64,000 nucleotides of DNA, from NCBI GenBank assembly GCA_023460855.1, contig JAEWOS010000003.1, positions 124,001 to 188,000 on the forward strand. The letters run 5' to 3'. Both the position numbers and the translations under genes were made by a program. The notes beneath the pieces are model-generated. The model had not been told where the DNA came from, searched no databases, and worked only from the letters and a program-made list of their open reading frames with translations. Of the stretch, positions 50,587-59,303 are shown piece by piece (within the stretch, counting starts at the first letter, position 1; every line of letters starts with the position of its first letter). This DNA comes from Bacteroidota bacterium. Its GTDB lineage: Bacteria > Bacteroidota > Bacteroidia > Flavobacteriales > Weeksellaceae.

Positions 50587-51411
50587 ATGAAAACAATCAA
50601 CCCAAAAGAAATAACAACCCAGCAATTGCAGGTGGTAATGCAGACGGCGATTTCACCCAGGCCGATTGCGTTTGCATCTACCATTGATGAACACGGCAAT
50701 CCGAATCTGTCGCCGTTCAGTTTTTTCAATATGTTCAGCACAAACCCGCCAATTGTTATTTTTTCGCCGGCAAGACGCGTACGGGACAACACGACAAAGC
50801 ACACGCTGGAAAATATTTTAAAGGTTCCGGAAGTCGTAATCGGAACGGTGAACTTCCCTGTTGTTCAGCAGATTTCGCTTGCATCGACAGAATATGATGA
50901 CGGTGTAAACGAATTTGTGAAAGCCGGACTCACCATGAAAGATGCAGACACCGTAAAGCCAAAGCTGATTGAAGAATGTCCCGTAAACTTCGAATGCAAA
51001 GTGCTGGAAGTGAAACACCTGGGTTCTGAAGGCGGTGCCGGAAATCTCGTCATCTGCGAGGTTCAGAAAATTCATTTGAAAGAAGAATACTGCGACGAAA
51101 ACGGAAATCTCGATCAGACCAAACTCGATATGGTTGCGAGACTCGGGGCAAACTGGTATTCAGTTTCGAACAGACAAAGCCTTTTTGAAGTTCCGAAACC
51201 ACTCGTAACGAAAGGTATTGGTTTCGATCAGCTGCCTGAAAGCATCCGCTATTCCAAAATTTTTACAGGCAATGATTTGGGAATGCTCGCGAATGTGGAA
51301 GAGCTTTCCGGAACGGATTTTCACAGCGATGAAGCAACGCATCTCGAAGCCCAGAAACTGCTGCTTGAAAGCCGGGTTGCAGAAGCCTGGGAAGTTTTAA
51401 TTGATAAGTAA
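50587..51411 (+). CDS. Flavin reductase-like (FMN-binding split barrel) protein
   Basis: A 274-residue protein of the flavin reductase-like domain family: ISPRPIAFASTIDEHGNPNLSPFSFFNMFS binds FMN, with later NFPVVQQISLAS and NFECKVLEVKHLG. It could reduce flavin for an oxygenase or act as an FMN oxidoreductase. It lies 14 bases after the GxxExxY gene and abuts the next lipoprotein gene. Its neighbourhood with tyrosine-catabolic dioxygenases is suggestive, but those enzymes need no flavin. Confidence 0.87.
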   Translation: MKTINPKEITTQQLQVVMQTAISPRPIAFASTIDEHGNPNLSPFSFFNMFSTNPPIVIFSPARRVRDNTTKHTLENILKVPEVVIGTVNFPVVQQISLASTEYDDGVNEFVKAGLTMKDADTVKPKLIEECPVNFECKVLEVKHLGSEGGAGNLVICEVQKIHLKEEYCDENGNLDQTKLDMVARLGANWYSVSNRQSLFEVPKPLVTKGIGFDQLPESIRYSKIFTGNDLGMLANVEELSGTDFHSDEATHLEAQKLLLESRVAEAWEVLIDK

Positions 51412-52062
51412 GTGAAAAAAAAATTAATTGCTGCAATTTTTTTGATTGCATTGCAAAGTTGCCACGTTCCGGTAGTGCGCGATTATCAAGGAACTTCTAA
51501 ATCATTGGTTTTTACAGAAGAAAAGAAATGGCTCATTAACGAAATTCATTCTGATTTCGCAACTCAGATGGATGAAAATCTGAACAAAAAAATTTTTACA
51601 ACATTTAATGAATTGAGCAAAGGTAATGCGGTGACCATTACTTCCGCCAGAGAGAATGATTTAGTACTTTCCAATTTTAGTTTCTCTCCTTCCACAGAAG
51701 ATTTAGCTACTTTGTTGCACACCGACTATCATTATTTTGTAAACATACGCACTAAACAGTTGAAAGATCAAATTGCCGCCATGGAGCTAATCACACCTCT
51801 CGATTACAGAAAAAATGAAGCTTTCGCAACTGTAGAGGTTTATGACATCAAAGCAGGGAAAAGAATTTATCATCAAAAAGCATCTTCCGCAGTTGATTTC
51901 GACAATCGAAAAAATTACCCTCTGCACAGCGCGCAGGAAGCGCACCAGTCAGTAATTGAACAAGACGACCGAAACTTACGCTTCAATTACAGTGCAGAAA
52001 TGCTGGCGATTAAAAATTTAAATAAAATCCTAAAAGACATTGAAAAAAATGCGATAAAATAA
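51412..52062 (+). CDS. Putative lipoprotein of unknown function
   Basis: A 216-residue protein starting with GTG immediately after the flavin reductase stop codon (0-base gap), a sign of translational coupling. Signal peptide with lipobox-like LQSCHVP. The mature region has helices (INEIHSDFATQMDENLNKK) and strands with DYHYFVNIRTKQLKDQ and FATVEVYDIKAGKRIYHQK, a layout seen in periplasmic alpha/beta lipoproteins. No family is recognised. The first ATG lies far inside the protein, so GTG is the credible start. Confidence 0.72.
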   Translation: MKKKLIAAIFLIALQSCHVPVVRDYQGTSKSLVFTEEKKWLINEIHSDFATQMDENLNKKIFTTFNELSKGNAVTITSARENDLVLSNFSFSPSTEDLATLLHTDYHYFVNIRTKQLKDQIAAMELITPLDYRKNEAFATVEVYDIKAGKRIYHQKASSAVDFDNRKNYPLHSAQEAHQSVIEQDDRNLRFNYSAEMLAIKNLNKILKDIEKNAIK

Positions 52063-52089
52063 AAAGAGCGGAAAATATTCCGCTCTTTC
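52062..52089 (+). terminator. Bidirectional terminator between lipoprotein and terC
   Basis: AAAAGAGCGGAA pairs with TTCCGCTCTTT around a 4-base loop, with T-runs on both strands. It serves the two convergent genes. Confidence 0.85.
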
Positions 52090-52091
52090 TG

Positions 52092-52928
52092 TTAAACTAA
52101 ATTATCGTCATCCCGTTCAAGTTCCAGATTGTTCTTCAGATCCGGATTAAGACGGTGGTATTTTTCCTTTTTCGTTCTAAGGCGGATATTCAGCATTTCA
52201 ACTGCGAGACTGAACGCAAGACAGCTGTAAATAATATTTTTGCTTACATGCTGATGAATACCTTCCGCAACAAGCATTACCCCAATTACGACCAGGAATG
52301 CAAGTGCAAGCATCTGCAGACTCGGATGCTTATTGATAATTCTGGAAATCGGGCCGGCAAAAGCCATCATGATTCCGATTGAAATTACCACGGCAATAAT
52401 CATCAGAACGACATTATCAACCAGGCCTACCGCTGTTAAAATGGAATCCAGTGAAAAGACCATATCGATCAGAATAATCTGCACAATAACCATCGCCATC
52501 AGTCCGCTCGCGGCAGAAGCCGGTTTGGGGGCGTGATGATAGTCCACCTGCATTTTACTGTGAATTTCGAACGTACTTTTCCCGATCAGGAAAACACCTC
52601 CGGCAAGCAGAATTATGTCCTTCCAGCTCAGATGAAGGGGACCGCCGGTTGTGGCATCACTGATAAAATCTATCGTGAGTACCGGATCTTTAAGTCCGAT
52701 AATCCAGTTGATCATTAAAAGCAGAATCACTCGGAAAATCATCGCGAAAGCCAATCCTAGATTTCTCGCAAAACGCTGTCTTTCCTTCGGTAATTTATCC
52801 GAAATAATAGAGATAAAAATGATGTTGTCCACACCCAGAACAATTTCCAGAAACGTTAAGGTGAGCAGTGAGATCCAGATTTGCGCATCAGCAAAATTCG
52901 GTAACTCTAATCCGGCGAATAAATCCAT
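52092..52928 (-). CDS. TerC-family membrane protein
   Basis: A 278-residue polytopic protein with about seven helices. The two Asp-bearing motifs of TerC/Alx proteins are present: FLEIVLGVDNIIFI and LIDMVFSLDSI. Such proteins are implicated in manganese export during co- or post-secretory metalation of proteins, and tellurium resistance is a historical label. The C-terminal tail is basic then acidic (RLRTKKEKYHRLNPDL). Single gene, ending at the shared terminator. Confidence 0.92.
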   Translation of the reverse strand: MDLFAGLELPNFADAQIWISLLTLTFLEIVLGVDNIIFISIISDKLPKERQRFARNLGLAFAMIFRVILLLMINWIIGLKDPVLTIDFISDATTGGPLHLSWKDIILLAGGVFLIGKSTFEIHSKMQVDYHHAPKPASAASGLMAMVIVQIILIDMVFSLDSILTAVGLVDNVVLMIIAVVISIGIMMAFAGPISRIINKHPSLQMLALAFLVVIGVMLVAEGIHQHVSKNIIYSCLAFSLAVEMLNIRLRTKKEKYHRLNPDLKNNLELERDDDNLV

Positions 52929-52973
52929 ATAGTAAATTTAAATGCGAAAATAATATTTCTGCCTGAAATCTGA

Positions 52974-53816
52974 TTACAGATTTTGGTGCAAAAATTCAAT
53001 CATTTTCTGTGTAGCCGTGGAGAGATCTTCGGGCATCATGGCATTCTCCCAGGGTTCTTTTGCGCCGAAAGTATGATTGGCACCTTCCATCGTTTCAAGA
53101 ACCGAATCTTTGCTCCATTCGTGAAGCAGACCTGCTTCCTTGTCTTTTACCGTTTCGTCGGCACTTCCCTGAATTACCAGCAGCGGTTTTTCCAGATGCT
53201 GCGCAGCATACTGAATATTGAAACGCTCTTCGTTTTCTTTATAATCTTCGTAAAACTGATAGAAATGCGGCATCTGTTGTTTTGTCCGCGAATTTTCGGT
53301 AAACATTACGCCTTCTTCCTTCCATTTATCCAGCCTTTCATCACTTGGAAAACGGTATCCGAAATGGCTGACTCCGGCCAGAACTATAACTGCTTTCAGC
53401 CTTGCATCTTCGAATCCTTTGATGATTGAAATTCCGCCGCCGCGCGAATGACCGATAATTGCAATGCGCTCCGCATCAACCTTTTCCATTTTACCATAAT
53501 GAGCAATTAGAGCATCGAGATCCGAGATTTCTTTGGAAAAATTATTGTTACCGAATGCGTCGAGGTCTGCAAATTCAGTCGGATTCTCGATTGTAGTTCC
53601 GTTATGTGAAAAATTGAATTTCACAAAATAGTATCCGGCTTTGGCAAATTCCATCGCCATCAGATTCCAGGCTCCCCAGTCTTTATACCCTTTGTAACCA
53701 TGCACAAAAATGACAAGGGGCATTTTTTCGTGGATATCATTGTAAAATGAATCTGCCAGAAAATTCCTGGTTTCCGTATTCTCAATCTCTGTATTTCGCT
53801 GAATTTCAATCTTCAT
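52974..53816 (-). CDS. Alpha/beta hydrolase (dienelactone hydrolase-like)
   Basis: A 280-residue cytoplasmic alpha/beta hydrolase. VIFVHGYKGYKDWGAWN holds the oxyanion region, IIGHSRGGGISI the nucleophile elbow (GxSxG), and later QGSADETVKDKEAG and GANHTFGAKEPW hold the Asp and His. The substrate is unknown. A TTG three codons upstream is in frame; the ATG is preferred. 32 bases downstream of the permease-thioredoxin fusion gene and likely in its transcript. Confidence 0.87.
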   Translation of the reverse strand: MKIEIQRNTEIENTETRNFLADSFYNDIHEKMPLVIFVHGYKGYKDWGAWNLMAMEFAKAGYYFVKFNFSHNGTTIENPTEFADLDAFGNNNFSKEISDLDALIAHYGKMEKVDAERIAIIGHSRGGGISIIKGFEDARLKAVIVLAGVSHFGYRFPSDERLDKWKEEGVMFTENSRTKQQMPHFYQFYEDYKENEERFNIQYAAQHLEKPLLVIQGSADETVKDKEAGLLHEWSKDSVLETMEGANHTFGAKEPWENAMMPEDLSTATQKMIEFLHQNL

Positions 53817-53848
53817 GAGATGCAATTTAGGACAAAAAAAGTGAACTA

Positions 53849-56077
53849 TCAGAAACGTATATATCTGGTGTTGCTTCTGCTGGAAATTTCATCTAGAATA
53901 TCCGTGAAATTTGTTTCCTGCGGACGCGGCATATTCGCATTGTAGATTTTTCCTTCGGGATCAATTACCATAAATCTCGGGATTGCATCCACACCAACCT
54001 GCGACAGTAATTCCTGGTTTTTCACCCAGAGATTGGTAACATTGAATTCTTTATTTTTAATATCGAGTTTCCATTTATTCTTATCCCGGTCGATGCTTGC
54101 GGCCACGAATACCATGTGATCGAGATACCTGTATTCATCTGCCTGATAATCAAAAACCGGACTTGTTTCTTTACACGGTGCACACCACGTAGCCCAGAAA
54201 TCGATCACTACATATTTTCCTTTAAACTGTGACATATCCGTTGTTTTCCCAAGCGCATCCTCAAAAACGATTGGTGGAAACGGTGCACCTTTCTGCTGAC
54301 TTTTAATAAGAAACAGCTGCTTTTCCATATCCGTGCGGAATTTGGGATCCTGAAACTGGTTCATGTAAACCGCAGCTATTTCATTGCGGTTTGCTTCGTC
54401 CTTCGTTTTTTCAAAAGTGGATTTTAGCTGTGTTCGAAGCAAACGGTCTTTTTCTGTTCCGGGTTTCATCAGAGCGAGTTTGGCAAGAATGAGGCTGTCA
54501 CTGGATTTTTGGTTTGGAGGCAAAAGCTGTTTGAGTTTCCACTGATTAAATTCTTCATTGGCAAGTACGAGTTCAACAGGTTCCTTCACTGTTTCCTTCA
54601 GTTCCTGCTCGAATTTTACGGGAGGTGCAAATTTTTTATCAGCAAAGGAAGTCATGGTGCGGTAATCTGTAATCGCGTTCAGCATTTTTGCTGCATTCAG
54701 CTGGGTGACATATTTTTTAAAATCTTCGCCGACATGCACATTTTCCTTGGTGCGAAATTTAGAAATCTGTTTCAGCTGATCATCCCATTCTTCCTGAGCA
54801 CTTTCATAAAACTTTTCCGGATCGCTCGTCAGTTTTTTATCCTTCACATATTCATCGTAGAAGACGCTGAACTTTTTCTCGTTATTGTCCAGATAGTACT
54901 TTTCTGCATTCCGGCTTCCTTTGTGATATACCTGAAATTTTTTATCAGACATTCCGACAATCAATTCCACGTGATCACCTTCAGACATAATAAAAAAATC
55001 GGATTTTTCGCCAACTGTAATTTTGTAAAGACCAAACGGAAGGGCATATTTGCTTTCCCAGCGGAACTTTCCGTCTTTTACAGGAATTGCCGTGATCTTT
55101 TGTCCGAAATCGTAATCCTGAATGATTATCTCTGAAACGGGCTTTAAACTGTTGACTTTACCTTCGATTACCGTAAGATCCTGCTGTCTGTCATGAATTA
55201 CAGGCCTCGTCAGGAAAAAGAAAATTCCGGCAGCAACCGCAATTCCTGCAAGCGAAAACGCAGTTCTTTTTCCGGTTTTAAAAAAAGCATTTTTAACTCC
55301 TCTCCTGCTGTAAGCGAGATATCCGATGATGAAGAATAAAACAGCCCAAAAAATACTCAGGACATCGCTGTACGTTAGAAAGGTATTCAGCTCGTTCGGA
55401 TTGGCGTAATTGAGAGAAGTATTCTGATTGTTATAAACTACAAAATCGTAAGTTTCGGCACGGATTTCCCCGACGATATTAATTACAAAGCCGATGAATC
55501 CGATCACGAAAGGCCAGATAAACCCCGGAATCATAACCGACAGCATCATCTGGAACGAAATAATTCCGAGCGCCATAATTACCGACCTCACAAAACCATG
55601 CAATACAGCAGCAAAATCAATACTGTACGTGAGATTTTCCCTGGGAAAAATCGCGAGATCGATTGTTCCTACAACCAAACATGAAATGTAATATACGGTA
55701 ATCGAAATCACGCTGAGAACGAGTACTGTCAGAAATTTCGCCGTATAAATGCTGAGTTTGGAAAGCGGCTGAGTTTCCAGAAAAACCCATCCGTTATTCT
55801 TATGATCGGTTTGTGCGATGCGGGTTGCTGCGATGATGATAAACAGCAGCAGGAAAAAGCCTGAAAAGCCCGAAAGTCCGCCATAAAGCATTTTTTCTGC
55901 ACCTGATATTGGCGGACCTTCATAAATTCTGCTGCTCTTATTAAAAATAGCAATAATAAAACTCAGCACCGGCAAAAGCACCGCTATTCCCGTGGCAAAA
56001 TAGAGCAGGCCTAAACCTTTTGTCTTCAGCCATTCCGCTTTGAATGCCGTTCTGATATGTTGAAATTCTTTCTGCAT
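53849..56077 (-). CDS. ABC-2-type permease fused to TlpA-like thioredoxin
   Basis: A 742-residue fusion. Residues 1-265 are a six-helix ABC-2/gliding-type permease (ISGAEKMLYGGLSGFSGFFLLLF, IYTAKFLTVLVLSVISITVYY); a further helix lies at ~273-295. Residues ~300-385 resemble DUF4369 (VIEGKVNSLKPVSEIIIQDYDF), followed by a helical spacer, and ~600-735 are a TlpA/ResA-type thioredoxin domain with active-site W-C-A-P-C (C632, C635) in VVIDFWATWCAPCKETSP. The ATPase gene lies 4 bases upstream. The redox domain would face the periplasm. No frameshift or joining scar is visible. Confidence 0.9.
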   Translation of the reverse strand: MQKEFQHIRTAFKAEWLKTKGLGLLYFATGIAVLLPVLSFIIAIFNKSSRIYEGPPISGAEKMLYGGLSGFSGFFLLLFIIIAATRIAQTDHKNNGWVFLETQPLSKLSIYTAKFLTVLVLSVISITVYYISCLVVGTIDLAIFPRENLTYSIDFAAVLHGFVRSVIMALGIISFQMMLSVMIPGFIWPFVIGFIGFVINIVGEIRAETYDFVVYNNQNTSLNYANPNELNTFLTYSDVLSIFWAVLFFIIGYLAYSRRGVKNAFFKTGKRTAFSLAGIAVAAGIFFFLTRPVIHDRQQDLTVIEGKVNSLKPVSEIIIQDYDFGQKITAIPVKDGKFRWESKYALPFGLYKITVGEKSDFFIMSEGDHVELIVGMSDKKFQVYHKGSRNAEKYYLDNNEKKFSVFYDEYVKDKKLTSDPEKFYESAQEEWDDQLKQISKFRTKENVHVGEDFKKYVTQLNAAKMLNAITDYRTMTSFADKKFAPPVKFEQELKETVKEPVELVLANEEFNQWKLKQLLPPNQKSSDSLILAKLALMKPGTEKDRLLRTQLKSTFEKTKDEANRNEIAAVYMNQFQDPKFRTDMEKQLFLIKSQQKGAPFPPIVFEDALGKTTDMSQFKGKYVVIDFWATWCAPCKETSPVFDYQADEYRYLDHMVFVAASIDRDKNKWKLDIKNKEFNVTNLWVKNQELLSQVGVDAIPRFMVIDPEGKIYNANMPRPQETNFTDILDEISSRSNTRYIRF

Positions 56078-56081
56078 GATT

Positions 56082-56987
56082 TTAGTTTTGTCTCGTTATT
56101 TCCATAAACCATTCTTCGAGTCCGCCTGCTGCAATAATCTCATAGACTTCTGCGCCTGCTTCCACCAGTTTTTTATTGATGGCAGCGATTTCATCGGCAG
56201 AATTCGTCAGTAATGTAATTTCATTCTCTGATTTTAGCTGCACTTCTTTTTCCGGGCTGAATAAACCGGTATATTTTTCAGCATTTTTTACGGAGAATCT
56301 CGTGCGCTGGAATTTATAGAAGTTGTTCAGGTCTTCTTTGCTTCCTTCAAATACTATTTCGCCATGCGAAATAATGCCAAGATGCGTTACCATCTTATCA
56401 ATTTCCTGAAGAAGATGGCTTGAAATAAGGATGGTAACACCATTCTCGCGGTTCAGTTTTTTCAGAAGTTCGCGCATTTCCATCATTCCGTTCGGATCGA
56501 GACCGTTTACCGGTTCATCAAGCACGAGCAGTTCCGGATTGCTGATTAAAGCCAGAGCAATTGCAAGTCTTTGCTTCATCCCCAGCGAATATTTTTTCAT
56601 TTTGATTTTTCCGGCATCCGTAAGACCGACGAGCTCCAGAGCCTCATCGATTCTGCTTTCATCCAGATTGCGGATAATGCATACAATTTTCAGATTATTG
56701 CGGCCGGAAAGATGGTCGTAAAAAGCGGGATAATCGATCAGGGAACCAATTCTGTGCAGCGCTTCCGGGAAAAACGCGGCAGTTGGTTCTCCAAATACTT
56801 TTACCGCGTTGTCATCGTCGTTAAAAAGCCCCATAATCAGGCGCATCGTGGTTGATTTACCTGCGCCGTTTGCCCCGAGAAATCCGTATATTGATCCTTT
56901 CGGAACATTCAGGTTTACATTTTTCAGCACCAGATTTTTGGAATCAAAACCAAAATTGAGGTTCCGGATCTCAATAACGTTTTCCAT
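56082..56987 (-). CDS. ABC transporter ATP-binding protein
   Basis: A 301-residue ABC ATPase. Walker A FLGANGAGKSTT, signature KYSLGMKQRLAIA, Walker B ELLVLDEPVNGLDPNG and H-loop ISSHLLQE are all intact, followed by the C-terminal extension usual for CcmA/NatA-type exporters. The partner is the permease-thioredoxin fusion that starts 4 bases after its stop. The frame can be extended 28 codons upstream, but the ATG at 56987 matches the domain start MENVIEIRNLNFGF. Confidence 0.93.
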   Translation of the reverse strand: MENVIEIRNLNFGFDSKNLVLKNVNLNVPKGSIYGFLGANGAGKSTTMRLIMGLFNDDDNAVKVFGEPTAAFFPEALHRIGSLIDYPAFYDHLSGRNNLKIVCIIRNLDESRIDEALELVGLTDAGKIKMKKYSLGMKQRLAIALALISNPELLVLDEPVNGLDPNGMMEMRELLKKLNRENGVTILISSHLLQEIDKMVTHLGIISHGEIVFEGSKEDLNNFYKFQRTRFSVKNAEKYTGLFSPEKEVQLKSENEITLLTNSADEIAAINKKLVEAGAEVYEIIAAGGLEEWFMEITRQN

Positions 56988-57060
56988 AGTTAAATTTTTG
57001 CTATTAGTATAAAGACGGTTTCCTGTTGTTACAGATTTCATAAAACCAATGCGTAAATCT

Positions 57061-57091
57061 AAAAAAATCACCCAATTTATTGAGTGATTTT
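57061..57091 (-). terminator. Terminator of M13 metalloprotease gene
   Basis: On the minus strand AAATCACTCAA pairs with TTGGGTGATTT (one wobble) around a short A/T loop, ending in a T-run. Confidence 0.75.
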
Positions 57092-57098
57092 TTTTTAT

Positions 57099-59183
57099 TT
57101 ACCAGATCTTAATTCTGTCCTGTGGCGCTTTCCAGTGTTTGTCACCAGGTTTTGTGTTAAATGCCTGGTGGAACGAATCGAGATTCAGCAGTGGTGCAAA
57201 AGCACGGTAATAACCCGGCGAATGCGAGTCGGTTTTCACCTGATTTACCATATACTGATCGGTTGATTTTGTTCTCCAAACCGTTGCCCAGCTCATAAAG
57301 AAACGCTGATCCTGTGTATAACCGCTGATTAATCCCGGATTTCCGTGATCTTTCAGATACATTTGCAGTGCTTCGTACGCAACCGCTACTCCACCCAAAT
57401 CTCCGATATTTTCACCGCTTGTAAATTTTCCGTTAACGAAACTACCTTTCACAGGCTCATACAGATCGTACTGTGCAGCAAGCTGGCCTACTTTCTGGTC
57501 AAAATTCTTGCGGTCTGCATCTGTCCACCAGTTATTCAGATTTCCGTCGCCGTCGAAACGCGAACCTCCGTCATCAAAACCGTGAGAAATTTCGTGACCG
57601 ATTACTGCACCGATTCCACCAAAATTCACAGCCGGATCTGCGTTGAAGTTGAAGAAAGGCGGCTGTAAAATAGCGGCAGGAAATACAATCTCGTTATTGG
57701 AAGAACTGTAATAAGCGTTAACCGTTTGCGGACTCATTCCCCATTCTGTACGGTCTACCGGCTTTCCTACTTTGTCCAGCATGCGCTGATAATGCCAAGC
57801 GGTAAGATTTTCCATGTTTTTCTGCAGTGTTCCTCCGTTCTTTGCCGAAGTAAACTGCAGTTTGCTGTAATCTCTCCATTTATCCGGATATGCAATTTTT
57901 ACAGAGAATTTCGAGAGTTTTTCCTGAGCTTTTGCTTTGGTTTCACTGCTCATCCAGTCCAGACCGTCAATTCTTTTCGAGAAAGCGCGCTGAATGTAAT
58001 CAATATACGTCTCCATCTGCGCTTTAGCCTCTGCCGGAAAATATTTTTCAACATAGAGCTTTCCAAACGCTTCACCAAGTGAACCGTTAATCATTTGCAG
58101 GCCGCGTTTGTCCATCGGTCTCTGTTCCTGCTGCCCCTGAAGATATTTTGAATAAAAATCAAAACTCAGATCGTCCATTTTTTTATTCAGGGTGCCGAGA
58201 TTTCCGCGCAGGAAGTGAACTTTCATATAGTCTTTCAGCAGCGGCAGATTCTTAGCGTTGATGAAAGAATCCATATTCTGATAATACTTCAGTTCGCTGA
58301 TGATCACGCGGTCTGTATCTACACCTACTTTCGTGAGGTAATCCGGAAGATTTACATTCTTAACGAGCGGTCGCAGTTCTGCAACGGTTTTCGGATTGTA
58401 TCTCTTGTTAGCATCACGGCCTTCTTCATTGGTGAGCAGGGTTTTTGCCATCGATTTTTCAAGATCAACAATTTTCTGAGCAGTCTGTGCCGTGTTGGTG
58501 TATCCAAGTTCTGTAAGCAGTTTGCCTACAAAATTTTTATATTCTGAAACGGTAGCCGTGTTCGCCGCATTTTCTTTCTGATAATAATCTTTTCCAAGTC
58601 CAAGTGCGGGTCCTGACAGATAAACGGCATTCATTTTCGAATTTTTCATATCCGAACCAGCTCTCCAGCCATAAAGTGGATTAAAACCTTTCGGTGTTTC
58701 TTCGCTAAGATATTTTTGAAGGTCTGCAACGGTTTTTATCGCATCGATTCTGGCAATATCTGCTTTTATAGGAGACAGGCCGAGTTCATTTCTTTTATCC
58801 CAGTCAATATAAGTACCGTAAAGATCCTGTATTTTCTGACCTTCTGTTCCCGGGGCAAAATTATCGCTGAGGATTTTGTTCATGATCTCAAGTGACGCAT
58901 TATCCGTATCCTCACGTAGTTTATTGAATGAACCCCAGGTTGCCTTATCTGAAGGAATTGCTGCGGTTTTATACCAGTTACCGTTTACAAAACTGAAAAA
59001 ATCATCCTGCGGACGAACTGTATTGTCCATGTATTCCAGATTCAGGCCCTGTTCAGAAATTTGTTGTACCGGCTGTTCAGTTGCCACAGTGTTATTCGTC
59101 TGTCCGTCGTTAATCTGCGTGGTGCACGAAAGTACAGACACGAGTCCGGCAAGTGCCAAAACGGAAACTCTTAATTTATTCAT
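57099..59183 (-). CDS. pepO: M13-family metalloendopeptidase (PepO/neprilysin-like)
   Basis: A 694-residue zinc peptidase. A lipobox (LSCTTQ) follows the N-terminal signal, so it is probably a surface or periplasmic lipoprotein. After the large N-terminal M13 domain (start MDNTVRPQDDFFSFVNGNW), the catalytic part shows IGHEISHGFDDGG (H530, E531, H534) and GENIGDLGGVAVAYEAL (third ligand Glu). The NAYYSSSNNEIVFPAAILQ and C-terminal FHQAFNTKPGDKHW segments are family-typical. Cleaves short peptides. Single gene with its own terminator. Confidence 0.95.
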   Translation of the reverse strand: MNKLRVSVLALAGLVSVLSCTTQINDGQTNNTVATEQPVQQISEQGLNLEYMDNTVRPQDDFFSFVNGNWYKTAAIPSDKATWGSFNKLREDTDNASLEIMNKILSDNFAPGTEGQKIQDLYGTYIDWDKRNELGLSPIKADIARIDAIKTVADLQKYLSEETPKGFNPLYGWRAGSDMKNSKMNAVYLSGPALGLGKDYYQKENAANTATVSEYKNFVGKLLTELGYTNTAQTAQKIVDLEKSMAKTLLTNEEGRDANKRYNPKTVAELRPLVKNVNLPDYLTKVGVDTDRVIISELKYYQNMDSFINAKNLPLLKDYMKVHFLRGNLGTLNKKMDDLSFDFYSKYLQGQQEQRPMDKRGLQMINGSLGEAFGKLYVEKYFPAEAKAQMETYIDYIQRAFSKRIDGLDWMSSETKAKAQEKLSKFSVKIAYPDKWRDYSKLQFTSAKNGGTLQKNMENLTAWHYQRMLDKVGKPVDRTEWGMSPQTVNAYYSSSNNEIVFPAAILQPPFFNFNADPAVNFGGIGAVIGHEISHGFDDGGSRFDGDGNLNNWWTDADRKNFDQKVGQLAAQYDLYEPVKGSFVNGKFTSGENIGDLGGVAVAYEALQMYLKDHGNPGLISGYTQDQRFFMSWATVWRTKSTDQYMVNQVKTDSHSPGYYRAFAPLLNLDSFHQAFNTKPGDKHWKAPQDRIKIW

Positions 59184-59303
59184 GAAGTTATTATTTGATT
59201 AAAAACTGTCTAATTTAATCAATATTTTTGAAATCAGAAGCGTTTAGAATGCTTTTGAATGTATTAGAAACAGTAAAATACCGATTCCGAGTCGGAACAA
59301 TTG

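Noticed and set aside
53849..56077. Permease-thioredoxin fusion as an artefact of a missing stop or frameshift
   Set aside because: The linking region (residues ~265-390) is in good frame with a membrane helix and a DUF4369-like part, with no low-quality or repetitive stretch. The fusion is treated as real, pending resequencing.
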